Assembly: GCF_036850765.1 (NCBI RefSeq)
Contig: NC_089494.1
Span: 60,816,309-60,880,308, forward strand
DNA length: 64,000 nt
Direction of reading: 5' to 3'
Origin: Saccopteryx bilineata
Lineage: Eukaryota > Chordata > Mammalia > Chiroptera > Emballonuridae
The position numbers were made by a program, and so were the translations under genes. Under the pieces are notes generated by a model. It saw nothing but the letters and a program-made list of their open reading frames with translations. It was not told the DNA's origin and ran no database searches. Below are positions 11,801-23,322 of the stretch, piece after piece. How positions within the stretch are numbered: position 1 is the first letter of the stretch; the number at the start of each line of letters is the position of its first letter.

Positions 11801-12151
11801 TGCCCTGGCTGATTGGCTCAGTGATAGAGCACCACCCCGGCGTGTGGAAGTCCTGGGTTTGATTCCCAGGCAAGGTGGGTGTCACAGAAGAGGTGACTAT
11901 CTGCTTCTCCTCCCGCTCCCCCCCATCCCTTCCCACAGCCATGGCTTGATTGACTCGAGCATATTGGCCCCGGGTGCTGAGGCTGGCTCTCTCGAGCCTC
12001 CACCTAAGGCACTAAAAATAGCTCAGTTGTGAGCATGGCCCTACATGTGCAGAGCATTGGCCCCAGACAGGGTTGCCAGGTGGTTTCCAGTCAGGGTACA
12101 TGTGGGAGTCTGTCTCTGTATCTCCCCTACTTAAAAAAACAAAAATCAAAC
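11801..12151 (+). mobile_element. tRNA-derived SINE, VES-like family
   Basis: The head GCCCTGGCTGATTGGCTCAG retains a B-box-like GGGTTTGATTCCC. The body and A-rich tail match the other copies but with more substitutions. TSD AGTGAGATCA occurs at 11791-11800 and 12152-12161. More diverged than the copies at 5.8 and 41.5 kb, so probably older. Confidence 0.88.
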
Positions 12152-12161
12152 AGTGAGATCA

Positions 12162-12966
12162 AACCCTAAAGAAAAAAATTAATGGTGTCCACTACCATAT
12201 GATTTTTATGGGTTTAAAATCCTTTATCTAAAGCCTTCAGACCAGATATGTTTTAGGACTTAAAATTATCTAGGTAATGTGATACATGAACTGATATAAC
12301 ATCCTCAACAGAGCATGGGCAGCACTTCATAATCAATGCGTAAATATTTCTACAGAAAAACATGAATGATCACAAAAAGTGGAAAACATAAATATATAAG
12401 TACCCTCATGTTGGTTTGGGTCAGGTTTTGCTGCCAAAGAAGTTCCAAAAGTTTAAACTTTTGGAGTTTAAGAATTGTAGATGAGAGATTATTGAACCTG
12501 TATGCTAATAGCTGTTTATCCAGTACACAGAGCACTCCTGATTATTGTAGAAGATAATCTTTATCCAATCCATCTTTATCGGATTTTCATTTCAAATATT
12601 TATTGCCAAAATACAATCATTAAGCAACAGGAGATGAGCCCTTCTTTTTTAGACACAGATAAGATTTTTTCAAATAAGACATTTCAACACTTTTCTTTAA
12701 AAAAAAGGTTTATTAACAAAATATTGACATACAGCATAGACTAGATGAAATTAAGAATGTCTTATGTGGAGTGTTACACTCCTTTGAAAGACAGGTATGA
12801 GTTAAGCGCTGAACAATACTGATTTAAAGGTCTGGGTCCTATAAAAGCAGATCCTTGGAGTGATATGCAATCTGCTGTCCAGGTGCCAGGCATAGACTCA
12901 CACAGACTCTGAAGGGCTTCCCTGGGTCATTGGAGAAGTGCTCTGTGACAGTGCATCCAGCTGAGA
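12162..12966. other. Unique intergenic sequence, no gene seen
   Basis: No recognisable repeat or coding signal. Confidence 0.5.
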
Positions 12967-12985
12967 GCTCTCTCTCTCTCTCTCA

Positions 12986-13029
<44 letters not shown>
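12967..13029. repeat. Compound (CT)n(AC)n microsatellite
   Basis: A CT run with one interruption (12968-12992) passes directly into about 18 AC units (12993-13029). Such alternating purine-pyrimidine DNA can adopt Z form. Confidence 0.95.
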
Positions 13030-13031
<2 letters not shown>

Positions 13032-15220
13032 AATTTGTAAGTGCTATACCATAAAACATCAATTTAACACAAAAAAAATCTCAGTGCTACAAATGACGTG
13101 CTCTCTACACACTTATTTCAAAGAAGCATCATCCTGACCCTATTTTCTCATCAGTTTATTTCAACCCCCAAAACCGGTGCTGGTTGCACAGTGTTTCTGT
13201 AGGTAGAGGGCGTAAATAGTGCCAAGAGGAGAACGCCTGAAAGACTGCGCAGTTTTCAAAATCATCTCGTGCACCCTTCCATTCCTCTGGGACCAGATTC
13301 TTTTAGTCCGGGGCTCGGGGAGCCGGGCTAATTAGTAGGAGTTATATATAAAAGTTCGAATCTGTGAAATGTGGCTTTTCAGAGTTCTCACGGGAATAAA
13401 CATGGGTGGCTAGGGTTTGGAGGTAAATGTAGCAATCGCAAGCAGTTCCTTTTCGGAAACTCTGCCAATGGCCATATCAGCTCTAGGGGGAAGATGTGTG
13501 AAGCCTTTGTCAGTCAATACTCATGAATGTATCATTTATTTTATAAATGTACATATATCTATACTTCTAACTGTAACCAAAATAATAAATTTTCTATTTA
13601 CAAGTTTTAAGCACCTTGAAGGTGAAGAATTCAGATCTTTGCAGAAGCTCAATAAGAATTCACTATTAGACTTAACTTCCAAACTCTTGGTACCAGAAAA
13701 TTCAGTAAAGTGTTCTTAGGATGAAGGTCAGTCTAATTAATGTAAGTCCTCAAAGCAAGGAACATGGGGTGGATTTGGATGGGAAAAGAGGTTCTAGGAA
13801 GCAAGGCCCTACGTGGAAAGTGTCTTTTCAACTGTCTGATTTGGGAACTTTCAGAGCTTGGTCTGGCTAATGCCCCAGCAGGCATGAGCACAGGTCAAGA
13901 CTTGAGTGAACTGGACAACATCTTCATTTTCTGTGGTCATCAAAGGCCCAGGGAACCCAGTAGCAGGGTTTGTGTGTGCAGCCTCCTGCTGCAAACCAGA
14001 CTGCTGGGCAGGGGCGATCCTACCAGGGGCCATTCCTGGAGTCTCTTGTTTGTAGAGAATGAGAGCAGTGGTCTCATCTTTACAGCAAACGTTTTGGAGT
14101 AAGTCTTTGAGCTAAAAACCAGCAGGGAACACCAGACCTTTGTCTGGCCTAACTTCTAGTATGAGGGACTCGGTTCCCAAGCTCAAACAAGGAGAAATGA
14201 AAGTAAAATGAGGGAGCAATCAGGGGTCTGGTCTGGCTGTTTGTGCAGGCTCTGGCCCCATGTCTTAGGTTGCTGGGGGCTTGAGCCTTTCACATTTGCA
14301 CTTGACTTGATCCTTCAGGTGCAGAGGCAGGTTTGGCCAGGTAGGAAGAGCAGGAGACTCTCCCAGCTGGGCCCCCTTTCTCCTGTGACTTGCTGTATAC
14401 CCAGAACTCCCTGGACCCTGGGTGGTAACAGTCTGCCAGTGGTTACAGTTGTTAATCTTATAATTGAAATTTAAAAGGGGCTTGCAGCTGTCAGGAACGG
14501 ATTTAACAGGGTGTCTCTGTTCTAATATTGCATGCGGCTGCGATTTTGTAATTGTGCAGTGTGTTTACAGGTGTCACAAAGAAGGGGAAAGGAAGGAAGC
14601 AAATAAAGGAACCCCTTGGAACTGTTTGTAGGGCTTGGGCCCTCAGGGCAGAAGGATATGTTGGTCAAGAGTCTAAAATAATGTTATTGAAGCAGCAGGA
14701 TTTGTGGTTTGTAAGGTTTGGCTAAACTACCTTATCGTTTGTTTTAAGCATACTTGGTAAGTCAGGTTTCAAGGGTGACATCTTATTGTCTTTTGTGACT
14801 GTTGTGTATAGAGCTCTCTTCTATGACAACTTTGCTGGAGATTCTAAACTTCTCTTAAAAACTGTCCTGGGCTGATTGCTTTGTTTTTACTTTGATTTCT
14901 ACAGCATTTGCTATTAATGATGCCATCTCTTTGCCTGCTTTTTACTTGTGTTTTTAGGCAATTCTTTTACTTCTAATCTTTCTCTGTTACTTTGTCTAGA
15001 TTTATAGTTCACTGGGGGAGTGGAGTTTACCTCTCCCCACAGTCACAACTGGGAAGTTTGAGCCCACTGATTTAATCTTGTTTCATGCTTTCTTGGTTTT
15101 AGTCATTCCTGCTGCTTTAATGGTCCTCTTGCTTTTGCTAACTTTACCCAATAGTTTATTTTTTTTTCTCTTAATGCCATCATTTAAAATGCAGCATTTT
15201 GACCTTGATAGGCAGTAACT
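13030..15220. other. Unique intergenic sequence, 2.2 kb
   Basis: No gene or named repeat is recognised. The longest open frame (112 codons, 13764-14102) has no domain-like pattern and I treat it as chance. Confidence 0.5.
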
Positions 15221-15221
15221 T

Positions 15222-16508
15222 AAAAAAAATCAAGTGGACAACTAATTTATGGCAAAGGAGCCAAGAACATTCAATGGAGAGAGTCTCTTCAATAAATGGT
15301 GTTGAGAAAACGAGACAGCCATAAGCAAAAGAGTATAACTAGACCACTATCTTAACCCATATACAAAAATTAACTCAAAATAAATTAAAGACCTAACACC
15401 ATAAAATACAGGGAAGAACGAACACATAGACAGTAAGCTCTTTGACCCTGGTCTTGGTGATGTTTTTGTGGATTTGACTCTCAACAGCAAGGGGGGGAAA
15501 AGCAAAAACAAACAAATGGGACTCCATCAAAGCAAAAGCTTCTGCACAGTGAAGAAAACTGTCAACAAAACAAAAAGGCAACCTACTGAGTAGGAAATAT
15601 TATGTACAAATCATACATCTGATAAGAGGTTAATAACCAAAGTACATGGAGAACTCATACAGCTCAACAGTAAAACAATCTTATTAAAAAGTGGTCAGAG
15701 AATCTGAATAGATGTTTTTCCAAGGAAGACATATGGCTGGCCAACAGGCACTCAAAAAGATGTTCAACATCACTGATTATTAGGGTAATGCACCTTAAAA
15801 CCATAATGAGATATTACCTCATACCTGTTAAAATAGCTATCAACAAAAAGACAAGAACAAGCGTCAGAGAGGATCCGGAGAAAAGGACACCCTCATCAAT
15901 GGTTGGTGGGAGTGTAAATTAGTACAGCAACTATAGAAAAAAGTGTGGAGGTTCCTTAAAAAATTAAGGCTGTAACTACCATGTGTTACAGCTATTCTAC
16001 TTCTGAATATTTATCTGAAGAATCTGAAAACACTAATTGAAAAGATATAGGTAACAACATAAATATCCATCAAAAGATGAATGGATAAAGTTGTGGTGTG
16101 TATATACATACATATATGCATATATACATACTATGGAATACTACTCAACCATAAAAAAAGATGAAATATTGCCATGTGTGGCAACATGGATGGACTTTGA
16201 GGTTATTATACTAAATGAATAAGTCAGATGGAAAAAGACAAGTACCATGATGTCACTCATATATTGAATATAAGAAACAAAACAAATGAACAGACAAAAA
16301 CCAAAAACAAACTCATAGAGGCAAACAACAGATTGGTGGTTACCAAATGGAAAAGGGTGTTAATTGTAAAGGTAAAGGGGGTTAATTGTGTGGTGATGAA
16401 TAGAAACTAGACTTTTGGTGGTGAGCACAGTATAGTCTACGCAGATTATAATGTTGAACACCTGACACTTGTACAATGTTATAAACCAATGTTATCTCAA
16501 CAAAAAAA
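15222..16508 (+). mobile_element. L1 LINE, 3' part (ORF2 end and 3' UTR)
   Basis: Sense-strand L1 ORF2 C-terminal phrases are plain: ATGGCAAAGGAGCCAAGAAC, CAATAAATGGTGTTGAGAAA, TGGGACTCCATCAAAGCAAA and CAACATGGATGGACTTTGAG. The 3' UTR runs to an A run near 16502-16508. Frame is lost by stops and indels, so this is a 5'-truncated, inactive copy of about 1.3 kb. Confidence 0.9.
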
Positions 16509-16664
16509 ATGTTATTTTAAATCCAAGTGTGGATTTTAAACTTCTTACTCCTTGTGACCATTATTTCAGAGATAAAGGAATTTATTTCTGCCTCAGTCAT
16601 CATCTTTATTTACTCCTACTCCTTAGTGGCTCAAGTTGCTCTAATCTTTAATTTTTAAACTGTA

Positions 16665-16900
16665 ATGTTTAGACGGGGTGATAAGAGTGCTTTCAATCAG
16701 AAAGACGAGTCCAAAGCCCCGGGTACTGATTAACAGCTTGTATATCTTTGGACAAGTCAGTGACATTTCTTCATCCTTATGTTCTCAGCTGTAAAGTGAA
16801 GAAAATAATAGTGCATTTCCAAGATACCTGTAAGGACTGAATAAAATGACAAATGTAAAAACCCAGCACAAATTCTTATCCCAACCACTGTCTGTTCTTA
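16665..16900 (+). repeat. MIR SINE relic
   Basis: TTGGACAAGTCAGTGACATTTC and the following AGCTGTAAAGTGAAGAAAATAATAG give the MIR core in the sense direction, ending near AACCCAGCACAAATTC. Confidence 0.7.
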
Positions 16901-17053
16901 TCAGTAGAATATTAATTCAGAAAGCCAATCCCTGCTATGTACCTTTTATCTTTCCAAATATATTTTGTTTTTATTTGTTAAACAAAGAAGACTTAACTAA
17001 TATAAGGCTCACTGGTAAGCCATGAAATTCATAGAAACTCTTCCTTTTTTCTT

Positions 17054-17432
17054 TTTTTCCCCCCCTTAGGGTTTTTTTTGTGTTGTGTTTTTTTTTGTTT
17101 TTTTTTTACAGAGACGAAGAGAGAGTCAGAGAGAGGGATAGACAGGGACAGACAGACAGAAACGGAGAGATGAGAAGCATCAATCATTAGTTTTTCGTTG
17201 TGCATTGTGACACCTTAGTTGTTCATTGATTGCTTTCTCATATGTGCCTTGACCACGGGCCTTCAGCAGACTGAGTAACCCCTTGCTCGAGCCAGTGACC
17301 TTGGGTCCAAGCTGGTGAACTTTTGCTCTAACCAGATGAGCCCATGCTCAAGCTGGAGACCTCGGGGTCTCGAACCTTGGTCCTCCATATCCCAGTCTGA
17401 TGCTCTATCCACTGTGCCACCGCCTGGTCAGG
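17054..17432 (-). mobile_element. tRNA-derived SINE, Rhin-1-like, antisense
   Basis: The plus strand shows the T-rich tail, a purine stretch (GAGAGAGTCAGAGAGAGGGA), GAGATGAGAAGCATCAATCA, and finally the antisense head ending CCACCGCCTGGTCAGG. Target-site duplications CTCTTCCTTTTTTCTT at 17038-17053 and 17433-17448 are perfect (16 bp). It landed in the tail of the older SINE that follows. Confidence 0.9.
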
Positions 17433-17448
17433 CTCTTCCTTTTTTCTT

Positions 17449-17575
17449 GAGAGAGAGGCAGGGTGAGAGAGACAGGAATATCAAGCTGCCCCTGTATGTG
17501 TCCTGACCAGGGAATTGAACCAGCAACCTCTGCGCTCTGAGACAATGCCTCCAACTAAGCTTTCTGGCCAGGACT
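17449..17575 (-). mobile_element. Older tRNA-derived SINE fragment, antisense
   Basis: CCTGACCAGGGAATTGAACC and a decayed CTGGCCAGGA end are the antisense B box and head of a bat-type tRNA SINE. Its tail was the target of the SINE at 17054-17432. Confidence 0.7.
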
Positions 17576-17577
17576 TA

Positions 17578-17913
17578 ATTTTTTTACTTATTGATAGAGA
17601 CAGAAAGAAGAAGGGAGAAAGAGGGGAGGAGCAGAGGCAGATTAAGGTTGGTTGAGGCCCCGGGTACAGAAGAAAATATTGGGCCCCTTACACTAGAAAA
17701 AAGTGTAAAGTTGGGATTTTGCAGGGTCCTTCAGAAGTTGGGGCCCAACTTAAATCCGCCTTTGGGGAGGAGGAAGGGAAGCCTTCATTTGTTGTTCTAC
17801 TCAATCATGCATTTATTGGTTGCTTCCCAGGTGTGCACTGACCAGGGATCAAATATGCAACCTTGTCATTTCAGGACAACACTCTTAACTGACTGAGCTA
17901 ACTGGCCAGGGCC
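17578..17913 (-). mobile_element. Old tRNA-derived SINE, antisense, split by a hAT MITE
   Basis: The outer parts (17578-17631 and 17773-17913) form one antisense SINE ending in TAACTGGCCAGGGCC, with CTGACCAGGGATCAAATATG as decayed B box. The middle is a separate DNA transposon. Confidence 0.75.
17632..17764. mobile_element. 133-bp hAT-type MITE with 8-bp TSD
   Basis: The ends are CAGAGGCAGATTAAG on the left and, in reverse complement, CAAAGGCGGATTTAAG on the right. GGGAGGAG at 17624-17631 is repeated exactly at 17765-17772, the 8-bp duplication expected of hAT. No coding sequence is present. I do not recognise the family name. Confidence 0.8.
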
Positions 17914-18778
17914 TAGAAATTCTTTCTTATGAGATAAAGAAATGTGTCTTTTAGCTAGGTGCTTTCCTAGCCATGGAGAAGACAGGGCAAGTTTATTGAC
18001 TGCTTTAGTTAACAAATCCAGTTCCTACTGAAATCCCTGCTTACTGTGAAACAGCTGTTTCCTACCCCAAAATCTGGTTCTATGAGGAAGCCAGGGGTTA
18101 TCTGGATTTCACTTTGATGAAGGTCTTCTGGCCTTGGCTTGCTCCCTCCAGAGAGAAGCAGAGCTATTCCTCCAACCTGGAGGCTTTTGAGCAAGGAGGA
18201 CTCAGGAAGCCAATTCTACCTCTAAAATATATGTGTAATCTTCTACTAGTGAATTCCTTCAGTACCTGTTTCCTCTTGACCAAGGAGCCATATTATTCTA
18301 AAACCCTTTAATAAATAACTGAAATTGGGTTTTTTTTAGTCTCATCAAAAGCCTTGATTAAAGCCTGAGCACTCTGCTGAATACCCTACAACAGGTCTAA
18401 ATTCCTTTCAACCTCAAAACTGTTTGCTGTGTGTCAACTGTGTGTCAGGAACTGGAGGAGACTACAGAGATGACGATTTATGAAATGGCCATGTTTAGAA
18501 GAGATGATAGGAGTGCTTCCAGTCCTAATTGTTCAAAGCCTGGCTGCTGCTTACCAGGAAGTGTTCTGAAAGCACAGAGGCGATGCAAAAACAGGCAATC
18601 GGATGCAGACACTGGCATCCTCTAAGCACTCACCCCCTGAAATTAACAGCATGGAAGACAACGTTAAACAAAGGACACACAGCACAGTCGTGGTAATAGA
18701 ACTATTAATGCAGCATCTGTGAATATGCTTCCCACAATACCCTCTGGCTGCAGCAATGAGAAGGAACACTGAGATTGT
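17914..18778. other. Unique intergenic sequence, no gene seen
   Basis: No recognisable repeat or coding signal. Confidence 0.5.
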
Positions 18779-18965
18779 GCTTAATCTATGCCAGACCCTG
18801 CTCGAAGGGCTTCACATGTGTTGACTCTTTGTATCTTCACAGCAACCTTACACAGTATATAATATTACTTTCCCATTTTAAAGCTGAGTAAATTACGGCA
18901 CTTTCCCACCTACTAGCAGGGCCAGATATATGAACACAGGGTGTCTGGCTCTAGAGCTCCCCTAG
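18779..18965 (-). repeat. MIR SINE relic, antisense
   Basis: Antisense MIR order: AATCTATGCCAGACCCTGCT, ATCTTCACAGCAACCTTACA, TTCCCATTTTAAAGCTGAGT, GTGTCTGGCTCTAGAGCTC. Confidence 0.75.
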
Positions 18966-21900
18966 TATTTTTGGAAACCAAATTCTGTCTGGCTTCAGCC
19001 TCACCAGGGTGGATAGAGTAATCCATTTCAGTCATTTTACAGGGCCCTTCCTCATCTGAGGGTCTAACCAGAGTCTGGGGAGCTCACACGTTTCTGAAAA
19101 TATGGGGAAAGTGCTCAGTCTGTAATGACAGCAGTTTGGGAAGAGATGTTCTTTGGCAAGCTGGCACCAGCACACCACTGCCTTGGGGTTTATTCCCTAA
19201 ACCTCTGTCACCTCTCCCCAATCCCAGGTCCCACTCTACCTTCTAAGTGAGAGAGAGCACTGTGTGGAGCCATTAGCAGACTGCCCTCCTCGCATTCACA
19301 TCTTTCCGGTTTTAGGAAATCATTTTCCTCATAAAGCTGAAGCGGTCCCTCCTGCCTGTCCTCCCTTCAGCCCTCCCCCCTTTCAGCCCAGGCTTTGGAA
19401 ACAGTCTCTTAACATAATTTTTTAACATAACTGCCAGGTAGATAAGCAGTTAACTTCTCATTCAGGTTAAATTTTTTCCCAAATATTCTTGGATGTGAGG
19501 AGAATTTCACCTTTGTTCTTGCAGTGTTCCTGTGAAGTCTCTTTAAATACATGAACCATATTTGGGCAAAATTTCAAACTAAGGATTTCCTTATGATTCT
19601 CATACTTGAAATGATGCAAGCCATTTATTGAGCTAGTGTAAGAAGGGAGGGGGGGTACAGACTGCCACGAAGCCCTCAGCCACAGAGGTGAGTGCCTGAC
19701 CCTGTGATGTTGCCTTGTCTATATAATTTGCTCATGTTGCATCATACAGAATATGCCAACCTTTTTCTGCCCGCTCAAAAAAAAAGGTGATGCTAATTAG
19801 ATCAGGCAAATAGCTGCTGTTGTTGATTCATTTGAAAATGATTATTCCAAGGCAGTGTGTTATTACCCAGCTAGTCACAGCTTTGCCTATTAATGCTCTG
19901 AGGTGGCTGCCAGACTTCAAAGTCGGAGGTGGAATTTGAGGCTAGCAGTGCCTGCTGGGTCACAACTAGAGTCTTCATCTGAGGACAAGGAACAATCTAT
20001 TGACATTTAGGAATTTAATCCCTCCTGGTCAGTATGAACTCCACTATCAATTCAGTGCCAACAAATATCAGTTGGGACCCTTATCATATGCAAAACATGA
20101 CACAGTGGGCTACACAAAAACAAATAGGAAATTAAAGTTTGCTATTAAGAGTCCTACGTTCCAGTGAAAGAGCTAAGATGCTGAGCCAGGTAATAATCCA
20201 GAATGTTGCAAGTGCTGTAATTAAGTAAAATGCATTTGAAAAGTGGCATGTTTTCCACATGTTGGTTACTTATTTAGAATATTAGAAATATAAATAATGT
20301 GCTATGGGAACACTAAGGATACGCAGCTTCATTTTGCTGAGGGTAGACATAGGTAGTGAGATTGGGAAAAGCTTCACGAAGCAAGTAGCATTTGAGCTGC
20401 TTTTAGAAATATGAGTCAAGTGTTGAAAAATCAGTAGAGCATAAGGAAGAGCCCAACCAAGAGCAGGGAAGCTCTGTTAGGTGGTCCAAGTTGGAACTAG
20501 GAGGAAAAGAGAAGTAATCCATGTACTTGGAAATGTAATCGGGTCATGGAGGGTTTTGAATCTGAACATAAAGAGGTTGGATCTTCTTTCTACCGAAATA
20601 AATGATGATGCACAGAATAAGTGTTTCTCAGAAAAGACTACACATAAAAAAACAAAAACAAAGCCTATAAAAATGGCCCCAAGTAGGTAAACTTTCTGTA
20701 CCATTCATTATTGAGGTTAATCTTAAAAATGTGTGAAAATAATTTTTATTCATTTCTGAGGGTTGTGTTTCCAGAAGCACAGTTTCTAGATAAAAATTGG
20801 CCCATTATAATCCAATAACATTGGAACAGATTTCATTGCCACCAAATAAAGAACATGTTTTTCCCTTTTTGTCTTCTGTTTAAATTCCCCTTCCTCCTTG
20901 TGAAACTGTTAATATGCTGAAGTGGAGCACTTAGCCCACCTCCAAACCCTTAAAATGTAGTTAATTACAAGATAGGCCAATTTAAACTTTACGACATTCT
21001 TGATACCAGAACGTATGGCGGGTTGTTTTGGCTAACCAGCAGAACGGTGCAGCAGGTAAAGGAGAGGCACGGGCTGCTCTGAGCTGAGCACAGCTCCTCA
21101 TCCCTGGCTGCCTCCCACTTGCTGGAGGACAGCCCACTCACCTCTCGCTCAGGCTGCCGAACGAGGAGATCGCCTGCATTGTCTCCCATTCACTTTTCAC
21201 TTCAAATTGTCTGTGACACTAAAGAAGGAAGACTGTGAAACACAAGCAGTTTAAAAGCATGCACTGAGAATGCAGAAATGATTGGTTCAACAGCCTTATA
21301 AAAATAACACATATTGGAGCAATGGGCCCACCTGGGCAAAGCAGAAGAAAGGTAAGTAACCCAGAGAACAGATTACCTGGAGCAAGTGATGATTATATTT
21401 CCAAACCAACAGAATTCCATACTCTTTCTGACAATGCTCAATCTACAGATAGCATTCCAGGAAGTCAAAAATGGAACGCCTCCTGAGTACACATTTTCTC
21501 CTTTTTGCCTCTCCCAGTTAGGTCCTATCAAATCATGTCATTTTATCCTTGTAAGTAGATTATTCAGAGTGACACGCTGCGCAGCCTAAATTGATAGGAA
21601 TCTATAAAGAAGATATTTTGAGAACAAAAGACTATACATAGTTGTTTCTTATCTTTCACAATGGATTGCTATCTTTATGAACTTGAAGTTTGTAAGACCC
21701 TGTCTCAAGTGTCTCCTCTGGTGGCAGATACCTGCATGCTATTTTATTTCACTTAACCTTTCTGGGTTTTTGAGAATCTTCATAATTCAATGAAAAAAAA
21801 TTATAATTCAATGAAAACAAATGATCAGCCAGAAATTAATTTATCTCTGGAAGATTTCGGGAGACAAAGTCAACTTTCCTCATAATAGAAGTCTATATTA

Positions 21901-22795
21901 CAAGGAGCATCTCAGTAGTGAGGAACGGATGGTATAAAAGTTGTGAGTATGGCTCAGAGTAGAGGTATTTCTGTCAGCTATTACCTCGTAAAGTGAACAT
22001 AATGGGGAGATATTGTGGGAAATTATTCATGGGATCTTTCTCTGTAGCCTCTCAAGCTCATGGTCTCATCTCCAATCAGCTAGCTCTATCCTTCCACCCA
22101 GAGGGAGAACAGACTTTGTACAGAAGGAATGTGAGGAAAAAGAAAAAAAAAATGACATCAATGTAGGATTTTTGTAGCAAGACAAAAACCATGCTATCTA
22201 GGTTATTACTTTAAGAAGGGGCTTTCTACATTCCTTTATTTCTGTCTTTAATGCAACCGGAACCGAAACTACAGAGTGAAGGTCACTGAGTCCACCTGTA
22301 GCACACATGAAGAATTCCCTCTGCGGTGGCAGCCAGGCTCGGGCTTGCTTGCTGCACAACAGCAGGGAGAGGAGATGCCCTGGGAGAAATTCATTTCTTC
22401 TCATCGGGGGGATTTGAGCAAGAAAGGAGTAGGGGGCAAAAGGTGAAGAGAATGAGAGATATGGGGGGGGGTCACACCAAGGGCAGAAAGAGCTCCTAGC
22501 CTGTGCCCATGGTGCTCACTGTGCTTACAGAGTTTCCTGGCCCCGTGGGGGGGGCACATCAGGGAGAAGTGGCAGTCTAGCACAGTTGTTTAGCTGGAAA
22601 GGGCCTGGGTTCAGGTACCCCAAGGAATCCTTGACTCCATCAGGCACAAAAAGGTGTTCAGATGTTAGCCTGCCTTGTGAAAGACACAGGTTTCCTGAAG
22701 GTATGGCTGGCGAGTTGGCCAAAAGGACTCCCTCGGAAGAAGCCTCAGTCCTTGTGGTTGAGGACACTGGGTCTTACAGGAGGCTAGCTGGATAA
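18966..22795. other. Unique intergenic sequence, 3.8 kb
   Basis: No gene and no confidently named repeat. A G-rich run occurs near 19646-19655 and a nine-G run near 22464-22472. All open frames are short and without domain signals. Confidence 0.5.
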
Positions 22796-22965
22796 AATAC
22801 AGGATGTCCAATTCAATTTGAATTTCAGATAAACAACAAATAGTATTACATGTAATACTTGGGACATACTTACAGTAAAAAAAAAAATGATTCGCTGTTT
22901 TATCTAAAATTCAGATGAAGTAGTTGTCCTATATTTTTATTTGCTAAGTCTGACCACCCTTCCTA
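22796..22965. mobile_element. Palindromic MITE-like element
   Basis: The left arm (GATAAAATACAGGATGTCC, then AATTTCAGATAAACAAC) is mirrored by the right arm, whose reverse complement reads AATAAAAATATAGGAC, then CTGAATTTTAGATAAAACAG. The whole segment could fold into one imperfect hairpin of about 70 bp per arm. Similar palindromic repeats are common in mammals, but I cannot name the family safely. Confidence 0.65.
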
Positions 22966-23039
22966 GGCTAGTGGGTGAGATGTGGACATCCCGTGGATCT
23001 AAGTGCCTGTCTTCCTCGATGCCCTGAGGTCACATATAC

Positions 23040-23314
23040 CAGTGGTCCCCAACCCCGGGCTGTGGACCGGTACTGGTCCACAGAGAAACAATAAATAGCT
23101 TACATTATTTCCGTTTTATTTATATTTAAGTCTGAACGATGTTTTATTTTTTAAAAAATGACCAGATTCCCTCTGTTACATCCGTCTAAGACTCACTCTT
23201 GACACTTGTCTTGGTCACGTGATACATTTATCCATCCCACCCTAAAGGCCGGTCCATGAAAATATTTTCTGACATTAAATTGGTCTGTGGCCCAAAAAAG
23301 GTTGGGGACCACTG
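23040..23314. mobile_element. 275-bp hAT MITE, intact ends and TSD
   Basis: CAGTGGTCCCCAACC at the left is matched exactly by GGTTGGGGACCACTG at the right (15-bp perfect terminal inverted repeats). ACATATAC lies directly outside both ends (23032-23039, 23315-23322), a perfect 8-bp TSD. There is no coding sequence, so it was mobilised in trans. Its preservation implies activity well after the ancient Charlie wave seen elsewhere in the window. Confidence 0.92.
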
Positions 23315-23322
23315 ACATATAC

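Noticed and set aside
13764..14102. 112-codon open frame
   Set aside because: No domain pattern; low-information residues, and a minus-strand frame overlaps it, as expected by chance.
17038..17913. Repeated blocks considered as a CRISPR-like or satellite array
   Set aside because: The units differ in length and family, and each has its own SINE head. They are stacked insertions.
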